From Enterococcus plantarum (GTDB lineage Bacteria > Bacillota > Bacilli > Lactobacillales > Enterococcaceae), in the NCBI RefSeq assembly GCF_001730295.1, contig NZ_MIKA01000047.1:62001-126000 (forward strand): a stretch of DNA of 64,000 nucleotides, written 5' to 3'. This document shows positions 1 through 8,993 of this stretch, piece by piece (within the stretch, counting starts at the first letter, position 1; every line of letters begins with the position of its first letter). Under the pieces are notes generated by a model that saw nothing but the letters and a program-made list of their open reading frames with translations, was not told where the DNA came from and made no database searches. Position numbers and translations under genes: made by a program.

Positions 1-1
1 T

Positions 2-1219
2 GCTAAAACTAAAACGAATGCAAAAGGCAGATACAAATTTGATAAGCTTTTATCAGATATGTATCAGATAAAAATAGATTATCCGGTTAGCTATGTAGCA
101 ACTTCGCTGGGATTGGTAGGGTTTTCTCCAGACGGACTTTCTAAATATTTTGAACTAGATGAAGGTGAAAAATTTAAGGATGCTTGGATTGGATTCCAGT
201 CTACTGATCCAACTATAGAAGGAACTGTTTTTAATGATGAAAATAAGAGCGGTGATAAGGATACAGCAGAAAAAGGCGTTGCAGGAATCGAATTAGGTCT
301 TTATGTAGCCGGAAGCACAAATCCTATTCAAACAGTCAAAACTGATGCAAATGGAAAGTATTCTTTTGTAAAGATTCCACCCGGTAAAACCTACGAAATA
401 AAGCCAATTTCACTGCCATCCCAATATGAAATAATTAAAAATAGTAATTTTGATGAAAATGGGAAAAGCATTCAATTCGCTTTAGAAACACTAGATAAAA
501 AATACAATGTAGACCTAGCATTGTACGAAACGATTCCAGTAACTGGCATCAATGTGGAACCAAAAGAATTGATTCAGTATGTTGGAGATACTGGCAAATT
601 GACAGTTACAATTACTCCAGAGAATGCAACGTATAAAGAGGTTTCTTACATCAGTGACGATCCAACTGTTATGACAGTGGATAAAGACGGGAATTGGGAA
701 GCTAAAAAAGTTGGAGTTACGGTTATAAAAGTCAAGACTGAAAATGGCTTAACGTTTGAGGTAAATGTAACAGTCAAAGAAAGAGAAGGTGTTGGCGCTA
801 CATTCTATGATTATCCAAGATATTTGGGCTATTTTATACAGAAAGGAACAGGGACCGCGAAAAATTTTGATGATGATTATAATAATGTAGAACCTTACAA
901 AGGTCTAGGAACTGATTATTATAAGGTAAAAAAAGTAGGATATGTGACGCTTAAAGACACTGGTCTTTATACTTTCTCGATTGAGGTAGATGATAATGGT
1001 GCCGTTTATTTAAATGACGAAAAAATTATTGATCGCGATAATATCACTGGAGGAACATTAAAGAATTTCCGCTATTTCAAAGCAGGACAAAGGATCAAAA
1101 TTACAACGGAGCATTTTAATAAAGAAGCGCCGGTTTCCTATTTTCATTTAAGGTGGCAAACACCAAGTAACCCTTACTCTCCAAAAGCAATTCCAGATTC
1201 TGAAATTACAATGGAATAA
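2..1219 (+). CDS. Secreted SdrD-B / Big_2 / PA14 surface protein (C-terminal part)
   Basis: The frame is open from base 2 with no start, so the N-terminus lies outside the window. The first residues (AKTNAKGRYKFDKL) look like the end of one SdrD-B/Cna-B type repeat. A second follows (GTVFNDENKSGDKD to about residue 155, counting from the Met at base 59). Next come a bacterial Ig-like Big_2 domain (about 160-243) and a PA14-like beta domain to the end (LKDTGLYTFSIEVDDNGAVYLND). PA14 domains often bind carbohydrate. There is no LPXTG motif or C-terminal membrane anchor, so any surface attachment must be by another route. The stop at 1219 is followed by a strong terminator. The role is probably adhesion or matrix binding, which is inference from domain types. 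Confidence 0.75.
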   Translation, partial: AKTKTNAKGRYKFDKLLSDMYQIKIDYPVSYVATSLGLVGFSPDGLSKYFELDEGEKFKDAWIGFQSTDPTIEGTVFNDENKSGDKDTAEKGVAGIELGLYVAGSTNPIQTVKTDANGKYSFVKIPPGKTYEIKPISLPSQYEIIKNSNFDENGKSIQFALETLDKKYNVDLALYETIPVTGINVEPKELIQYVGDTGKLTVTITPENATYKEVSYISDDPTVMTVDKDGNWEAKKVGVTVIKVKTENGLTFEVNVTVKEREGVGATFYDYPRYLGYFIQKGTGTAKNFDDDYNNVEPYKGLGTDYYKVKKVGYVTLKDTGLYTFSIEVDDNGAVYLNDEKIIDRDNITGGTLKNFRYFKAGQRIKITTEHFNKEAPVSYFHLRWQTPSNPYSPKAIPDSEITME

Positions 1220-1237
1220 CTAGTTCATTTAGTCGCT

Positions 1238-1281
1238 ATAACAGATTGCTTACAAAAATGTAAGCAATCTGTTATTTTTTT
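1238..1281 (+). terminator. Rho-independent terminator of the surface protein gene
   Basis: A perfect 15-bp inverted repeat (1239-1253 with 1260-1274) is followed by a run of seven T. It lies 18 bases after the stop codon. Confidence 0.9.
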
Positions 1282-1338
1282 CTATGGTGTGTTCGAATTA
1301 TTTGGACTAGACTAACAACGTAGAGAAAAGGAGCGATA

Positions 1339-2091
1339 ATGATGTTACAAGTAGAAAATTTATCTAAAACGTATGGACAAGAAATTAAATATGAAGCCTT
1401 AAAAGGATTGAATTTGACCGTTAATGACAGTGAATTTATTGGGATCATGGGACCATCTGGAAGTGGGAAAAGTACCTTTTTGAACCTATTAGCAACGATC
1501 GATCAGCCAACAGCTGGACAGATTTTAATGAATGGAAAAGATCCAAATCAGCTGAATCAAGAGGAAATTGCTAAATTCAGACGAAGAGAGTTAGGCTTTA
1601 TTTTTCAAAGTTTTAACTTGATGCCAACTTTAACTGTAGAAGAAAATATTGTATTACCCTTAACGTTGGATGGCGAAAAAATCTCAGTGATGAAAAAGAA
1701 ACTTACTATTTTAGCGGACCGTTTAGGTATTGCAAGTTTATTAAAAAAACGAATTGCAGAAATTTCAGGTGGGCAGGCCCAACGTGTGGCTGTGGCTAGG
1801 GCAATGATTCATCAACCACAATTATTATTGGCGGATGAACCGACTGGAAATTTAGATACAAAATCATCAAAAGATGTAATGCAATTGTTGCAGCAATTAA
1901 ACGAAGAAGAAAAAGCAACGATTTTGATGGTGACTCACGATCCTCTAGCTGCAAGTTATTGCAAGCGAATTGTGTTTATCAAAGATGGTGAACTGATTGA
2001 TGAGATCCATCATAATGGAAATCAAAAAGTGTTTTACGATGAAATCATGGTAAAACTATCTGAGATTGAAGGTGTCGATAATGAATTTTAG
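1339..2091 (+). CDS. BceA-type ABC transporter ATP-binding protein
   Basis: ATPase subunit of a MacB/BceA-type ABC transporter. Walker A is GPSGSGKS (residues 38-45), the signature is SGGQAQRVAVARA (about 144) and Walker B is LLLADEPTG (about 166). A D-loop/H-loop follows (VTHDP). An AAAGGAG site lies 5 bases before ATG 1339; a second ATG at 1342 is equally usable. The gene overlaps the permease gene by 11 bases, so the two are co-translated. The pair resembles the BceAB family that counters cell-wall-active peptides, but no Bce-type kinase/regulator pair is adjacent, so the substrate is not shown. Confidence 0.9.
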   Translation: MMLQVENLSKTYGQEIKYEALKGLNLTVNDSEFIGIMGPSGSGKSTFLNLLATIDQPTAGQILMNGKDPNQLNQEEIAKFRRRELGFIFQSFNLMPTLTVEENIVLPLTLDGEKISVMKKKLTILADRLGIASLLKKRIAEISGGQAQRVAVARAMIHQPQLLLADEPTGNLDTKSSKDVMQLLQQLNEEEKATILMVTHDPLAASYCKRIVFIKDGELIDEIHHNGNQKVFYDEIMVKLSEIEGVDNEF

Positions 2092-3907
2092 TCAATTTGT
2101 TATTCGAAACACTTTACGAAACAAACACCTGTACATGGCTTATTTCCTAAGTACCTTATTTTCTGTCATGGTGTTTTTCACTTTTACGGTATTTGCTTTT
2201 CATCCAGCATTGTCTAATGGGCTAAATAAAAACGCGCAAATGGGCATGCTTGCTGCAGCGATCATTATTTATGGTTTTGCATTTTTCTTTGTTCTTTATT
2301 CGATGGATGTGTTTATCCAATCTAGAAAAAAAGAATTTGGCCTGTTGATGATTCAAGGGATGAGCCCAAAGCAATTGAAAAAAATGATTTTTATTGAAAA
2401 TCTAGTGATTGGATTTTTTGCGACAATCATTGGAAGCATTGCTGGAGTTGGTTTTTCACAAGTGATCTTATGGTTAAGTAATAAATTGATGCATGTGAAT
2501 TTTGGTTTCTATTTTCCAGTACAAGCACTTGTTCTAACGATTATTTCGTTTGCTGTACTATTTTTAGCTATTTCGGTTTTCATTCAGTTCCGTTTACCAA
2601 AATTGAGTTTACAGGAATTATTGAAAGCAGGAGATATCGGCAAAGGAACCATCAAAAGCTCACATATCAAAACTTTCTTAGCTATTTTGTTGATTGGCGT
2701 AGGATATGCAGTGGCTCTTTTAGTTAAAGGAATGCTAGTACCGATTGTCATGATCCCTGTGATTTTTCTCGTTGTGGTGGGGACACGTTTTTTATTCAAT
2801 CAATTAAGTGTTTCAATTATTGAAGGATTGAAAAAGAAACAAACTATCTTTTGGAAAAAAACGAATATGGTTGTTTTTTCTGATTTAGCTTTTCGTATGA
2901 AAGATAATGCACGTTCATTTTTCTTAGTATCGATTATTTCCACTGTGGCCTTTGCCGCAATCGGTACATTGTATGGTTTTCAAAATATGATTTTAGAAAG
3001 TATGAACCAAGTACCATATGAATTCCAAATTTCAGGAACAGCGGAAGAAACAGCCGCTATAAAACAAAACTTCTCTCAATTATTGGCAGATAAAGGGATC
3101 CATGTTGAAGAAGGAGACCTAACGACCTATAAAAATGGAGACCAGGTTGAATTGATAAAAGAATCTGAGTATAATCACCTTGCAAAAATAGCAAAAAAAC
3201 CAACCCTTCAAACGGAGGGTAAAGCGATTCAGTTGTTACCAAGCAATATGACGGGAATGGAAGAAGCAAAAGTAAATGAAGTGACAGTAGCAGATGATGT
3301 GATTTTACCGATTACTAAAACAGAGAAAACGACTGTTGTCTCAGCTTACGGTACAACGGTTGTCGTACCAGATGATACAAATGTTCAAAATATGGAAAGT
3401 ACGATCACAACTGTTTGGCAACCGAAAAATAGTAATTATGACGAATTGGTATCTGTAGGGAAATTCCAAGATAAAAATATGCCATTTATAGCAAAAAGTT
3501 ATTCGCAACAAATGATCACGAATGGATACGCCCCAATTTTATTTGTGGGAATTTTTATCGGAATAGTTTTCTTTGTATCAGCTGGAAGTTTCCTTTATTT
3601 CAGATTGTATAGTGATATGGATGTCGATGTGGAGAAATTTAAGATGATTTATAAGATGGGGTTGGCGAAAAAAGAATTGAAGAAAATGATCTATCAACAA
3701 GTAGGTATCTTGTTCTTTACACCGATCATTGTCTCTGTGATCCACGGAGCGGTAGCGTTAACTGCAATGTATCATATGTTCAATATGGGGATGCAAATAG
3801 CTGGCTGGCAAGTGTTAGGCGTGTTCGTCTTGATTCAAGTTGTGTACTACTTGATTGCTCGTGTATTCTATTTTAAAAAAGTATATCGTTTAGTTCAAGC
3901 ATCATAA
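2081..3907 (+). CDS. BceB-type FtsX-like ABC transporter permease
   Basis: Membrane partner of the preceding ATPase. The N-terminus MNFSQFVIRNTLRNK is typical of BceB-like permeases. The start is ATG 2081, inside the ATPase gene, with GAAGG 8 bases upstream; an upstream in-frame Met at 2066 would add five residues and has a poorer site. At 608 residues it shows several N-terminal membrane segments, a hydrophilic region of about 210 residues (about 310-470 is clearly extracellular) and C-terminal membrane segments. This is the BceB layout with one large outer domain that binds peptide or the lipid II cycle. A terminator follows directly. Confidence 0.9.
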   Translation: MNFSQFVIRNTLRNKHLYMAYFLSTLFSVMVFFTFTVFAFHPALSNGLNKNAQMGMLAAAIIIYGFAFFFVLYSMDVFIQSRKKEFGLLMIQGMSPKQLKKMIFIENLVIGFFATIIGSIAGVGFSQVILWLSNKLMHVNFGFYFPVQALVLTIISFAVLFLAISVFIQFRLPKLSLQELLKAGDIGKGTIKSSHIKTFLAILLIGVGYAVALLVKGMLVPIVMIPVIFLVVVGTRFLFNQLSVSIIEGLKKKQTIFWKKTNMVVFSDLAFRMKDNARSFFLVSIISTVAFAAIGTLYGFQNMILESMNQVPYEFQISGTAEETAAIKQNFSQLLADKGIHVEEGDLTTYKNGDQVELIKESEYNHLAKIAKKPTLQTEGKAIQLLPSNMTGMEEAKVNEVTVADDVILPITKTEKTTVVSAYGTTVVVPDDTNVQNMESTITTVWQPKNSNYDELVSVGKFQDKNMPFIAKSYSQQMITNGYAPILFVGIFIGIVFFVSAGSFLYFRLYSDMDVDVEKFKMIYKMGLAKKELKKMIYQQVGILFFTPIIVSVIHGAVALTAMYHMFNMGMQIAGWQVLGVFVLIQVVYYLIARVFYFKKVYRLVQAS

Positions 3908-3920
3908 AAACATACTAAGA

Positions 3921-3965
3921 TTAGAGGGTAAACTCATCGACGGATAAGTTTACCCTCTATTTTTA
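3921..3965 (+). terminator. Terminator of the bceAB-like operon
   Basis: A 13-bp inverted repeat (3922-3934 with 3947-3959) is followed by a T-rich tail. Its second arm lies inside the open frame of the decayed transposase on the other strand. Confidence 0.85.
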
Positions 3966-4302
3966 GGTTTATAGTAAGAAGTGAAAGGAGGATCGACCAT
4001 AACCTCTGCCAACGAGAACTCATCCACCCACTAGGCAACTCGAATTGTCTTGCTTCACAGTAAGAAGTACCTGTCGTTTCTATAAAGTGTAATACATCTC
4101 GCTTAAATTCACTAGTATAATTTGTCAGTGAACGGTGTCTTTTGAGCCCTTCTTTCCCAAATAGTTGATAGGAATGTTTCCAATTGTAAATTAAGGCATT
4201 TGACGGGAGTCCGTATTTTTTGGCCAAGGCTCGTCCGCCCAGCGGGCCTTCTAGGTACTCTTTCACTAGCTTTAATTTGAATTCTACCTCATAATAACTC
4301 AC
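3934..4302 (-). pseudogene. IS3-family transposase OrfA, truncated remnant
   Basis: The first 90 or so residues (MSYYEVEFKLKLVKEYLEG, then LAKKYGLPSNALIYNWKHSYQ, then a second unit with SEFKRDVLHFIETTGTSY) are two helix-turn-helix units of an IS3/IS150-type OrfA. After about residue 92 similarity stops and the frame runs through unrelated sequence (WMSSRWQRLWSILLSLL) to a stop beside the bceAB terminator. OrfB is absent. In another frame the same 3' stretch encodes a peptide ending YYKPKNRG before TAA, so a deletion probably joined IS DNA to a fragment of something else. A terminal inverted repeat remains on its 5' side. Confidence 0.8.
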
Positions 4303-4337
4303 AAAAAATAACCGCCAAAAATTGTATTTTTCACGTA

Positions 4338-4353
4338 CAACTTTTGGGGGTCA
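4338..4353 (-). mobile_element. Surviving terminal inverted repeat of the IS3-family remnant
   Basis: Read on the reverse strand this is TGACCCCCAAAAGTTG, the form of an IS3-family end, and it lies 36 bases upstream of the OrfA start. No matching right-hand end is visible toward 3920, which supports deletion of the rest of the element. Confidence 0.7.
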
Positions 4354-4386
4354 CATCATTGTATCCTACTCACATTCTGTGATTAA

Positions 4387-4890
4387 TCAAGGTTCCACGA
4401 TTCCTTGGTCATCAATCCGACCAGAGAGTTCAACATCATTATCAGCGTAAAAAGACAGAGGAGTCTCTGAAGTTATAGGAGACTTTACAGCTTCTACTAT
4501 GTCTTTTTGGAATTGTTTTATTCCCTCATCTGTTGTTGTGTCATATAAAACAGAGGGATGGCCTAAATCAAATGACAGGGGTTCACGATGTTTGTTTTGG
4601 ATTTGGATTACTTGCTTTTTCAATGCTTTAGCATACCCTAATTCGTAATAACTATTCGGATCATGACTAGATAAATCAGTAATAACCAAATCCGCTTTTT
4701 CTAAACCATCATGAATTTTTTGCTCTATTTGGCGTTGATCTGTATCAAGATCAACTTTTAGCAGGTCAAATGTTAATTTGTTTTTAACAAAGGCATCTTG
4801 AATGTAGCCAAACAGTAAATCGGTGTGACCTTTAAAATTACTGGTATTTTCATTGATTGGTGTTGTAAAGAAGCATACGTTTGTTTTCAT
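4387..4890 (-). CDS. Nucleoside 2-deoxyribosyltransferase-like protein
   Basis: A 167-residue cytosolic protein. The start is the ATG at 4890 (MKTNVCFFTTPI) with GAGGTC-like pairing upstream; the longer frame to 4980 has no site. The core is a Rossmann-like fold of the nucleoside deoxyribosyltransferase/TIR-like group. An N-terminal strand CFFTTPI is followed by the hallmark ADLVITDLSSHDPNSYYELG and ALKKQVIQIQ (about residues 65-100). In characterised relatives the conserved Asp and Glu act in N-glycosidic bond chemistry; here that is family knowledge only. It stands alone between an IS remnant and rlmN, so it could be accessory. A nucleotide-signal or defence role cannot be shown. Confidence 0.65.
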   Translation of the reverse strand: MKTNVCFFTTPINENTSNFKGHTDLLFGYIQDAFVKNKLTFDLLKVDLDTDQRQIEQKIHDGLEKADLVITDLSSHDPNSYYELGYAKALKKQVIQIQNKHREPLSFDLGHPSVLYDTTTDEGIKQFQKDIVEAVKSPITSETPLSFYADNDVELSGRIDDQGIVEP

Positions 4891-5025
4891 AAAAAAGACC
4901 TCTTTTCTTATCTTTAAGTATAGCAACGATTGGAGAGTGAAACAAACAATACGAATGGAGATTGTTGAAGGGAAAATCAAAGGGATAAGAAATGTCTAAA
5001 TCTGCGGACTAACCTAGATAACATA

Positions 5026-5054
5026 TAGACAAATCGGATACAATAAGTTATAGT
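5026..5054 (+). promoter_or_regulatory. Probable promoter of rlmN
   Basis: TAGACA at 5026-5031 and TATAGT at 5049-5054 are separated by 17 bases, the expected housekeeping spacing, and lie 38 bases before the start codon. Confidence 0.55.
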
Positions 5055-5092
5055 ATGAAGCGAATGTTTAGAAGAAATGAGGAAGAAAACTA

Positions 5093-6163
5093 GTGGAAAA
5101 AGCGTCCATTTATGGTTTAACAAAAGAAGAGCTGATCGCATGGTTCATCGAACATGACGAGAGAAAGTTCCGGGCCACTCAAGTGTGGGAATGGCTTTAT
5201 ATTAAACGTGTCATGGCATTTAGCGACATGACGAATTTATCAAAAGATGTCATTGAGTTATTAGAAGAAAACTTTATTATCAATCCTTTGCGCCAAGTAA
5301 TCATCCAGGAAGCAAAAGATGGCACAGTGAAATATCTTTTTGAATTACCAGACAAAAACATGATCGAAACGGTCTTGATGCGCCAAGAATATGGAATGTC
5401 TGTTTGTGTCACAACACAAGTGGGGTGTAATATTGGCTGTACTTTTTGCGCAAGTGGGCTACTGAAAAAACAACGCGATTTAACCGCAGGAGAAATTGTC
5501 GCTCAAATCATGCTGGTTCAACATTATTTTGATGAGCGTGGTCAAGGTGAACGAGTGAGCCACATTGTTGTAATGGGGATCGGTGAGCCGTTTGATAATT
5601 ACGATAATTTAATGAACTTCCTACATACGATCAATGATCCTAAAGGTTTGGCAATTGGCGCACGCCACATTACTGTTTCAACAAGTGGGTTAGTGCCTAA
5701 AATCAAGGAATTTGCAAATAATGGCCTACAAGTCAATTTGGCGATTTCTCTTCATGCACCGAATAACGACGTTCGAACATCGATCATGCGTATCAACCGT
5801 AGCTTCCCAATTGAGAAATTAATGGAAGCAGTCGATGAATATTTGGAAAAAACGAATCGTCGAATCACATTCGAATATATCATGTTGAGTCATGTCAACG
5901 ATCTACCAGAACATGCACAACAATTAGCTGATTTGTTAAAAGATAAGAAGAAGTTGACGTTTGTTAACTTGATTCCCTATAATCCAGTCAGTGAACATGA
6001 TCAATATAGTCGTAGTGAAAAAGCGGATGTTATGAAGTTCTATGATATTTTGAAGAAAAACGGTGTTAACTGCGTTATTAGAAAAGAATATGGTACAGAT
6101 ATTGATGCCGCTTGTGGACAATTGAGAAGTAAGCAAATCAAAAAAGCAAGCAAAACTCGTTAG
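5093..6163 (+). CDS. rlmN: 23S rRNA (adenine2503-C2) methyltransferase RlmN
   Basis: Radical-SAM enzyme that methylates A2503 of 23S rRNA and, in studied bacteria, A37 of some tRNAs. The 4Fe-4S cysteines are in CNIGCTFC (about residues 111-118). A GEP-type motif follows ([14 protein letters not shown]), and the catalytic C-terminal cysteine is in DAACGQLRS. The length of 356 residues is normal. The start is a GTG at 5093 with TGAGGA about 10 bases upstream; no ATG is in frame nearby. It is a single-gene unit between a promoter and a strong terminator. Confidence 0.96.
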   Translation: MEKASIYGLTKEELIAWFIEHDERKFRATQVWEWLYIKRVMAFSDMTNLSKDVIELLEENFIINPLRQVIIQEAKDGTVKYLFELPDKNMIETVLMRQEYGMSVCVTTQVGCNIGCTFCASGLLKKQRDLTAGEIVAQIMLVQHYFDERGQGERVSHIVVMGIGEPFDNYDNLMNFLHTINDPKGLAIGARHITVSTSGLVPKIKEFANNGLQVNLAISLHAPNNDVRTSIMRINRSFPIEKLMEAVDEYLEKTNRRITFEYIMLSHVNDLPEHAQQLADLLKDKKKLTFVNLIPYNPVSEHDQYSRSEKADVMKFYDILKKNGVNCVIRKEYGTDIDAACGQLRSKQIKKASKTR

Positions 6164-6199
6164 TTAAACCATACTAAGACAGAAGTTTATTTGTATTTA

Positions 6200-6247
6200 G
6201 GGTGTGAAACAAAAGTGATTGTTACTTTTGTTTCACACCCTTTTATT
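6200..6247 (+). terminator. Terminator of rlmN
   Basis: A perfect 17-bp inverted repeat (6200-6216 with 6224-6240) is followed by a T-rich tract. It sits between convergent rlmN and the LysR gene, and may serve both, although the reverse-strand T tail is weak. Confidence 0.9.
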
Positions 6248-7175
6248 ATTTTTCGGGTAAAATAGTGAAGCCATAATCTACAATATGTTCTTTTAAATAA
6301 CGTAAATATTCTTCACCCATCGGAGATAAGGACATTTGAGCAGGTCGAATCCAACCAATCTCCATTGTTTCGTCCACTTCAAGAGGTAATGCCACAATGT
6401 TTTCATCATTTAATTCACGGCTTAATACACCTGAACTGATCGTATAACCGTCTACTCCAATCAAAAAATTGAACAACGTTGCTCGATCACTAACGCGGAT
6501 ACTTTTTTTATTGTAACGTGTACTTAAAATTTCTTCTGAAAAGTGAAAGGAATTAAATTGACCTTGTTCAAATGAAAGGTAAGGGAAATCTACTAAATCT
6601 GCTAAAGTTACTGATTTTTTTCCAACCAAAGGATTCTTTTTACTAACAAAAACATGTGGATGAGCGGTAAATAGAGGTTGAAAGAGTAGTTGCTTTTCTT
6701 TTAATAATTTACGGATCACTTTTTCATTAAAGGTATTCAAGTATAAAATACCTAACTCGCTTTGAAAGGTACTGACATCTTCTATAATATTATTGGTTTG
6801 TGTTTCACGAAACGTAAATTCATATTCATTTTTTTCGTAAGATTTGATCAATTGTACAAATGCATGAACAGCAAACGCATAGTGTTGCGCAGAAACTGAA
6901 AATAATCTTCGACGAGTTTCGGTGCCTTTGTATTTTTCTTCCATCAAATCGACTTGCTCCAGAATCTGACGAGCATAGGATAAAAATTCAGTTCCTTCTG
7001 TGGTAAGAACCATTCCTTTTTGTGTGCGTTGAAAAATCTGAATATTCATTTCTTCTTCTAATTCCTTTACAGCTGTTGAAAGGCTTGGCTGAGTGATAAA
7101 GAGATGTTTCGCCGCTTCATTGACAGAACCTAATTCCACGATTTTTACGATATAATCCAATTGCTTGATCCGCAT
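6246..7175 (-). CDS. LysR-family transcriptional regulator
   Basis: A 309-residue LysR-type regulator. Its N-terminal winged helix-turn-helix (RIKQLDYIVKIVELGSVNEAAKHLFITQPSLSTAVKELEEE) is followed by a periplasmic-binding-protein-like effector domain from about residue 90. A G-rich site (AGAGGGGGGTAG) precedes the ATG at 7175. It is the last gene of a probable three-gene reverse-strand unit with the DeoR regulator and a membrane protein. LysR proteins of this type in lactic acid bacteria often control sulfur amino acid uptake, but nothing nearby supports a specific target. Confidence 0.88.
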   Translation of the reverse strand: MRIKQLDYIVKIVELGSVNEAAKHLFITQPSLSTAVKELEEEMNIQIFQRTQKGMVLTTEGTEFLSYARQILEQVDLMEEKYKGTETRRRLFSVSAQHYAFAVHAFVQLIKSYEKNEYEFTFRETQTNNIIEDVSTFQSELGILYLNTFNEKVIRKLLKEKQLLFQPLFTAHPHVFVSKKNPLVGKKSVTLADLVDFPYLSFEQGQFNSFHFSEEILSTRYNKKSIRVSDRATLFNFLIGVDGYTISSGVLSRELNDENIVALPLEVDETMEIGWIRPAQMSLSPMGEEYLRYLKEHIVDYGFTILPEK

Positions 7176-7249
7176 GATCTACCCCCCTCTTTTTAATTAA
7201 ACGTATTGAACCTACGTAACTTTGCGTTGATAATTATAATTGAATAAGC

Positions 7250-8017
7250 TTAGATTTCAACTTGGATCACTTGTACGCCTTGTTTCTCGATTTCTCGAAT
7301 CACTTCAGGAGCAGCAAATGTATCTGTGATTAAATAATTGATATCTTTAATCATTCCACTCGTAAAATTAGAGGAAAATCCAATTTTACGATAATCTGCA
7401 ACAACAATCACTAAGCCATTTGTTCGTTCAATGATGAGCGAATTTATTTTAGATTCATGTAAGACGGAAGTAGTAATCCCATTTTCGATACTAAGCCCAG
7501 AGCATCCGATAATTGAAATGTCAGAAGACATTTTTGAAAAAGAGTCAATTGCAATATCCCCCACTAAGGCTTCTTTAGGAAAACGAATTTCACCACCGGA
7601 TAAAATCACGGTTGAATTTGGATTATGATCCAGATTGGCGACTTTGACATTATTTGTGACAATCGTTACACGTTTATTTTCTAAATTTTTTAAAGAGGAA
7701 AGCGCTGTAGAGCCTGTGTTGATAAATAATGTATTGCCCTCTTTAACAAATTCGGCTGCTTTCTTTGCAATCGCATTTTTTAAAATTTCAATTTCTTCAT
7801 TGTAATCTTCTATACCAGTTTTTGGAACGATTTGTGCTTTTCCATGAGCGCGTTGAACCAAGCCCATCTTTTCCAGCGCCGTTAGATCACGACGGACAGT
7901 TATTTCTGAAACACCAAGTTTCAGGCTTATCTCTTTCACTAACAAACTTGTTTCTTTATTCAGTAATTCAAGTAGTTTATCTCTACGAGTTTTGATTGTT
8001 TGGTGCGAGCTTTTCAT
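7250..8017 (-). CDS. DeoR-family sugar-phosphate-responsive repressor (UlaR-like)
   Basis: A 255-residue DeoR/GlpR regulator. The N-terminal helix-turn-helix (RRDKLLELLNKETSLLVKEISLKLGVSEITVRRDL) is followed by a sugar-phosphate sensing domain (FINTGSTALSSLKNL, VTNNVKVANL). A GGGAGGA site lies about 7 bases before the ATG at 8017. It is encoded divergently from, and about 1 kb from, the ascorbate operon, whose regulator in E. coli (UlaR) is of the same family and length. Control of the ula operon is therefore a reasonable inference rather than something shown. Confidence 0.85.
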   Translation of the reverse strand: MKSSHQTIKTRRDKLLELLNKETSLLVKEISLKLGVSEITVRRDLTALEKMGLVQRAHGKAQIVPKTGIEDYNEEIEILKNAIAKKAAEFVKEGNTLFINTGSTALSSLKNLENKRVTIVTNNVKVANLDHNPNSTVILSGGEIRFPKEALVGDIAIDSFSKMSSDISIIGCSGLSIENGITTSVLHESKINSLIIERTNGLVIVVADYRKIGFSSNFTSGMIKDINYLITDTFAAPEVIREIEKQGVQVIQVEI

Positions 8018-8032
8018 TTAAAATCCTCCCTT

Positions 8033-8797
8033 CTAAATCATTTGAGCAACTGCAAGTGTATTGCCAAGTGTTTTAGCTTCTTTTAATGAACGATATCCTT
8101 CCGGCAGCCTATTTAGCTTAAGTAAACACTGGCCTTTTAGGTAGAGCAGATAAGTTAACTCTCGGTTATTTAATCGATTTTGATCAATTAAATTTAATTC
8201 ACTTAAACAGTTGTTATTTCTATTTTGATGAAAATATCTTACTCCAGCAATTTCATTCCATGAAAACAATCCCCGCATTTGCTTCTTCTTGACATTTTTT
8301 AGTTTAAACAAATTTTCTAGACAAGTATTTAAATTTTCTTCATCTTTTAAAAAAGAAAAGCAATACATTTGCGTATGATAATAGATGAAGAGGTAATCGA
8401 ATGTGGAGTGAAAGAAATGGTGATTCTTATGTAAATGTTTCAAACAATCAGGGTAATTCCCTTCGTCTAACAAACGTAAGCTGTCAAAAATAATAATAGA
8501 CTGTTTGAAGCCATTAAACAAATCTTTTTTTTGCAGTTTTTCTTTTAGAGCGATTGCTTTTTTCAACTCACACTCAACAGTCAGCGCAACAATCATTCTT
8601 TCATAGATACATTTTAAATACTCAAAAAGGAGAACTACACTCAGTACTATACCGCCAAGACCACCAAAAATAAGCTTTGCTCCTACTTCATGAGTATGAG
8701 TGATCAAATAGCAGATATAGAGGGCAAACACCCCATAAACAATCCATAAAGAAATTTTTTTTCCAACATAAATAATTTTCCAAATTAAATGCTTCAT
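8033..8797 (-). CDS. Membrane protein with two N-terminal helices and TPR-like cytosolic part
   Basis: Function not recognised. The ATG at 8797 follows GAGGTGAG; a GTG three codons upstream is a poorer choice. Two membrane segments (about residues 13-33, SLWIVYGVFALYICYLI, and 42-62, GGLGGIVLSVVLLFEYL) precede about 190 mostly helical residues. These have TPR-like spacing (LRLLDEGNYPDCLKHLHK, LLYLKGQCLLKLNRLPEGYRSLKEAKTLG). The gene ends 15 bases before the DeoR regulator start, so the two are probably one transcript. Its link to sugar sensing is unknown. Confidence 0.7.
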   Translation of the reverse strand: MKHLIWKIIYVGKKISLWIVYGVFALYICYLITHTHEVGAKLIFGGLGGIVLSVVLLFEYLKCIYERMIVALTVECELKKAIALKEKLQKKDLFNGFKQSIIIFDSLRLLDEGNYPDCLKHLHKNHHFFHSTFDYLFIYYHTQMYCFSFLKDEENLNTCLENLFKLKNVKKKQMRGLFSWNEIAGVRYFHQNRNNNCLSELNLIDQNRLNNRELTYLLYLKGQCLLKLNRLPEGYRSLKEAKTLGNTLAVAQMI

Positions 8798-8884
8798 ATT
8801 TCTCACCTCACCGAAACTATATCATAAAAGAATTGATATGAACATAAAAAAAGATAAACAAAGCTATTTAAAATCATTAAATAA

Positions 8885-8992
8885 TGAAAACGTTCTTAAA
8901 AAGTTTCAAACGATCATATAAATAGATTGAAAACGTTTCATAATATTGTAAAATGAAAATGTAATTGAGATTAAGACAATTCGGAGGGATCA
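8885..8992 (+). promoter_or_regulatory. ula operon promoter with cre-like sites
   Basis: A promoter is visible as TTGAAA (8927-8932), 16 bases, then TAAAAT (8949-8954). TGAAAACGTTCTTA at 8885-8898 matches the catabolite-responsive element consensus with one mismatch. A palindrome TGAAAACGTTTCA (8928-8940) overlaps the -35 and is one base short of the same consensus. Both could bind CcpA, or one could be the operator of the DeoR regulator. GGAGGG lies 6 bases before the ulaG start. Confidence 0.65.
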
Positions 8993-8993
8993 T

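Noticed and set aside
4891-4980. 30-codon N-terminal extension of the deoxyribosyltransferase-like gene
   Set aside because: The extension has no ribosome site and would precede the conserved first strand; ATG 4890 is better placed.
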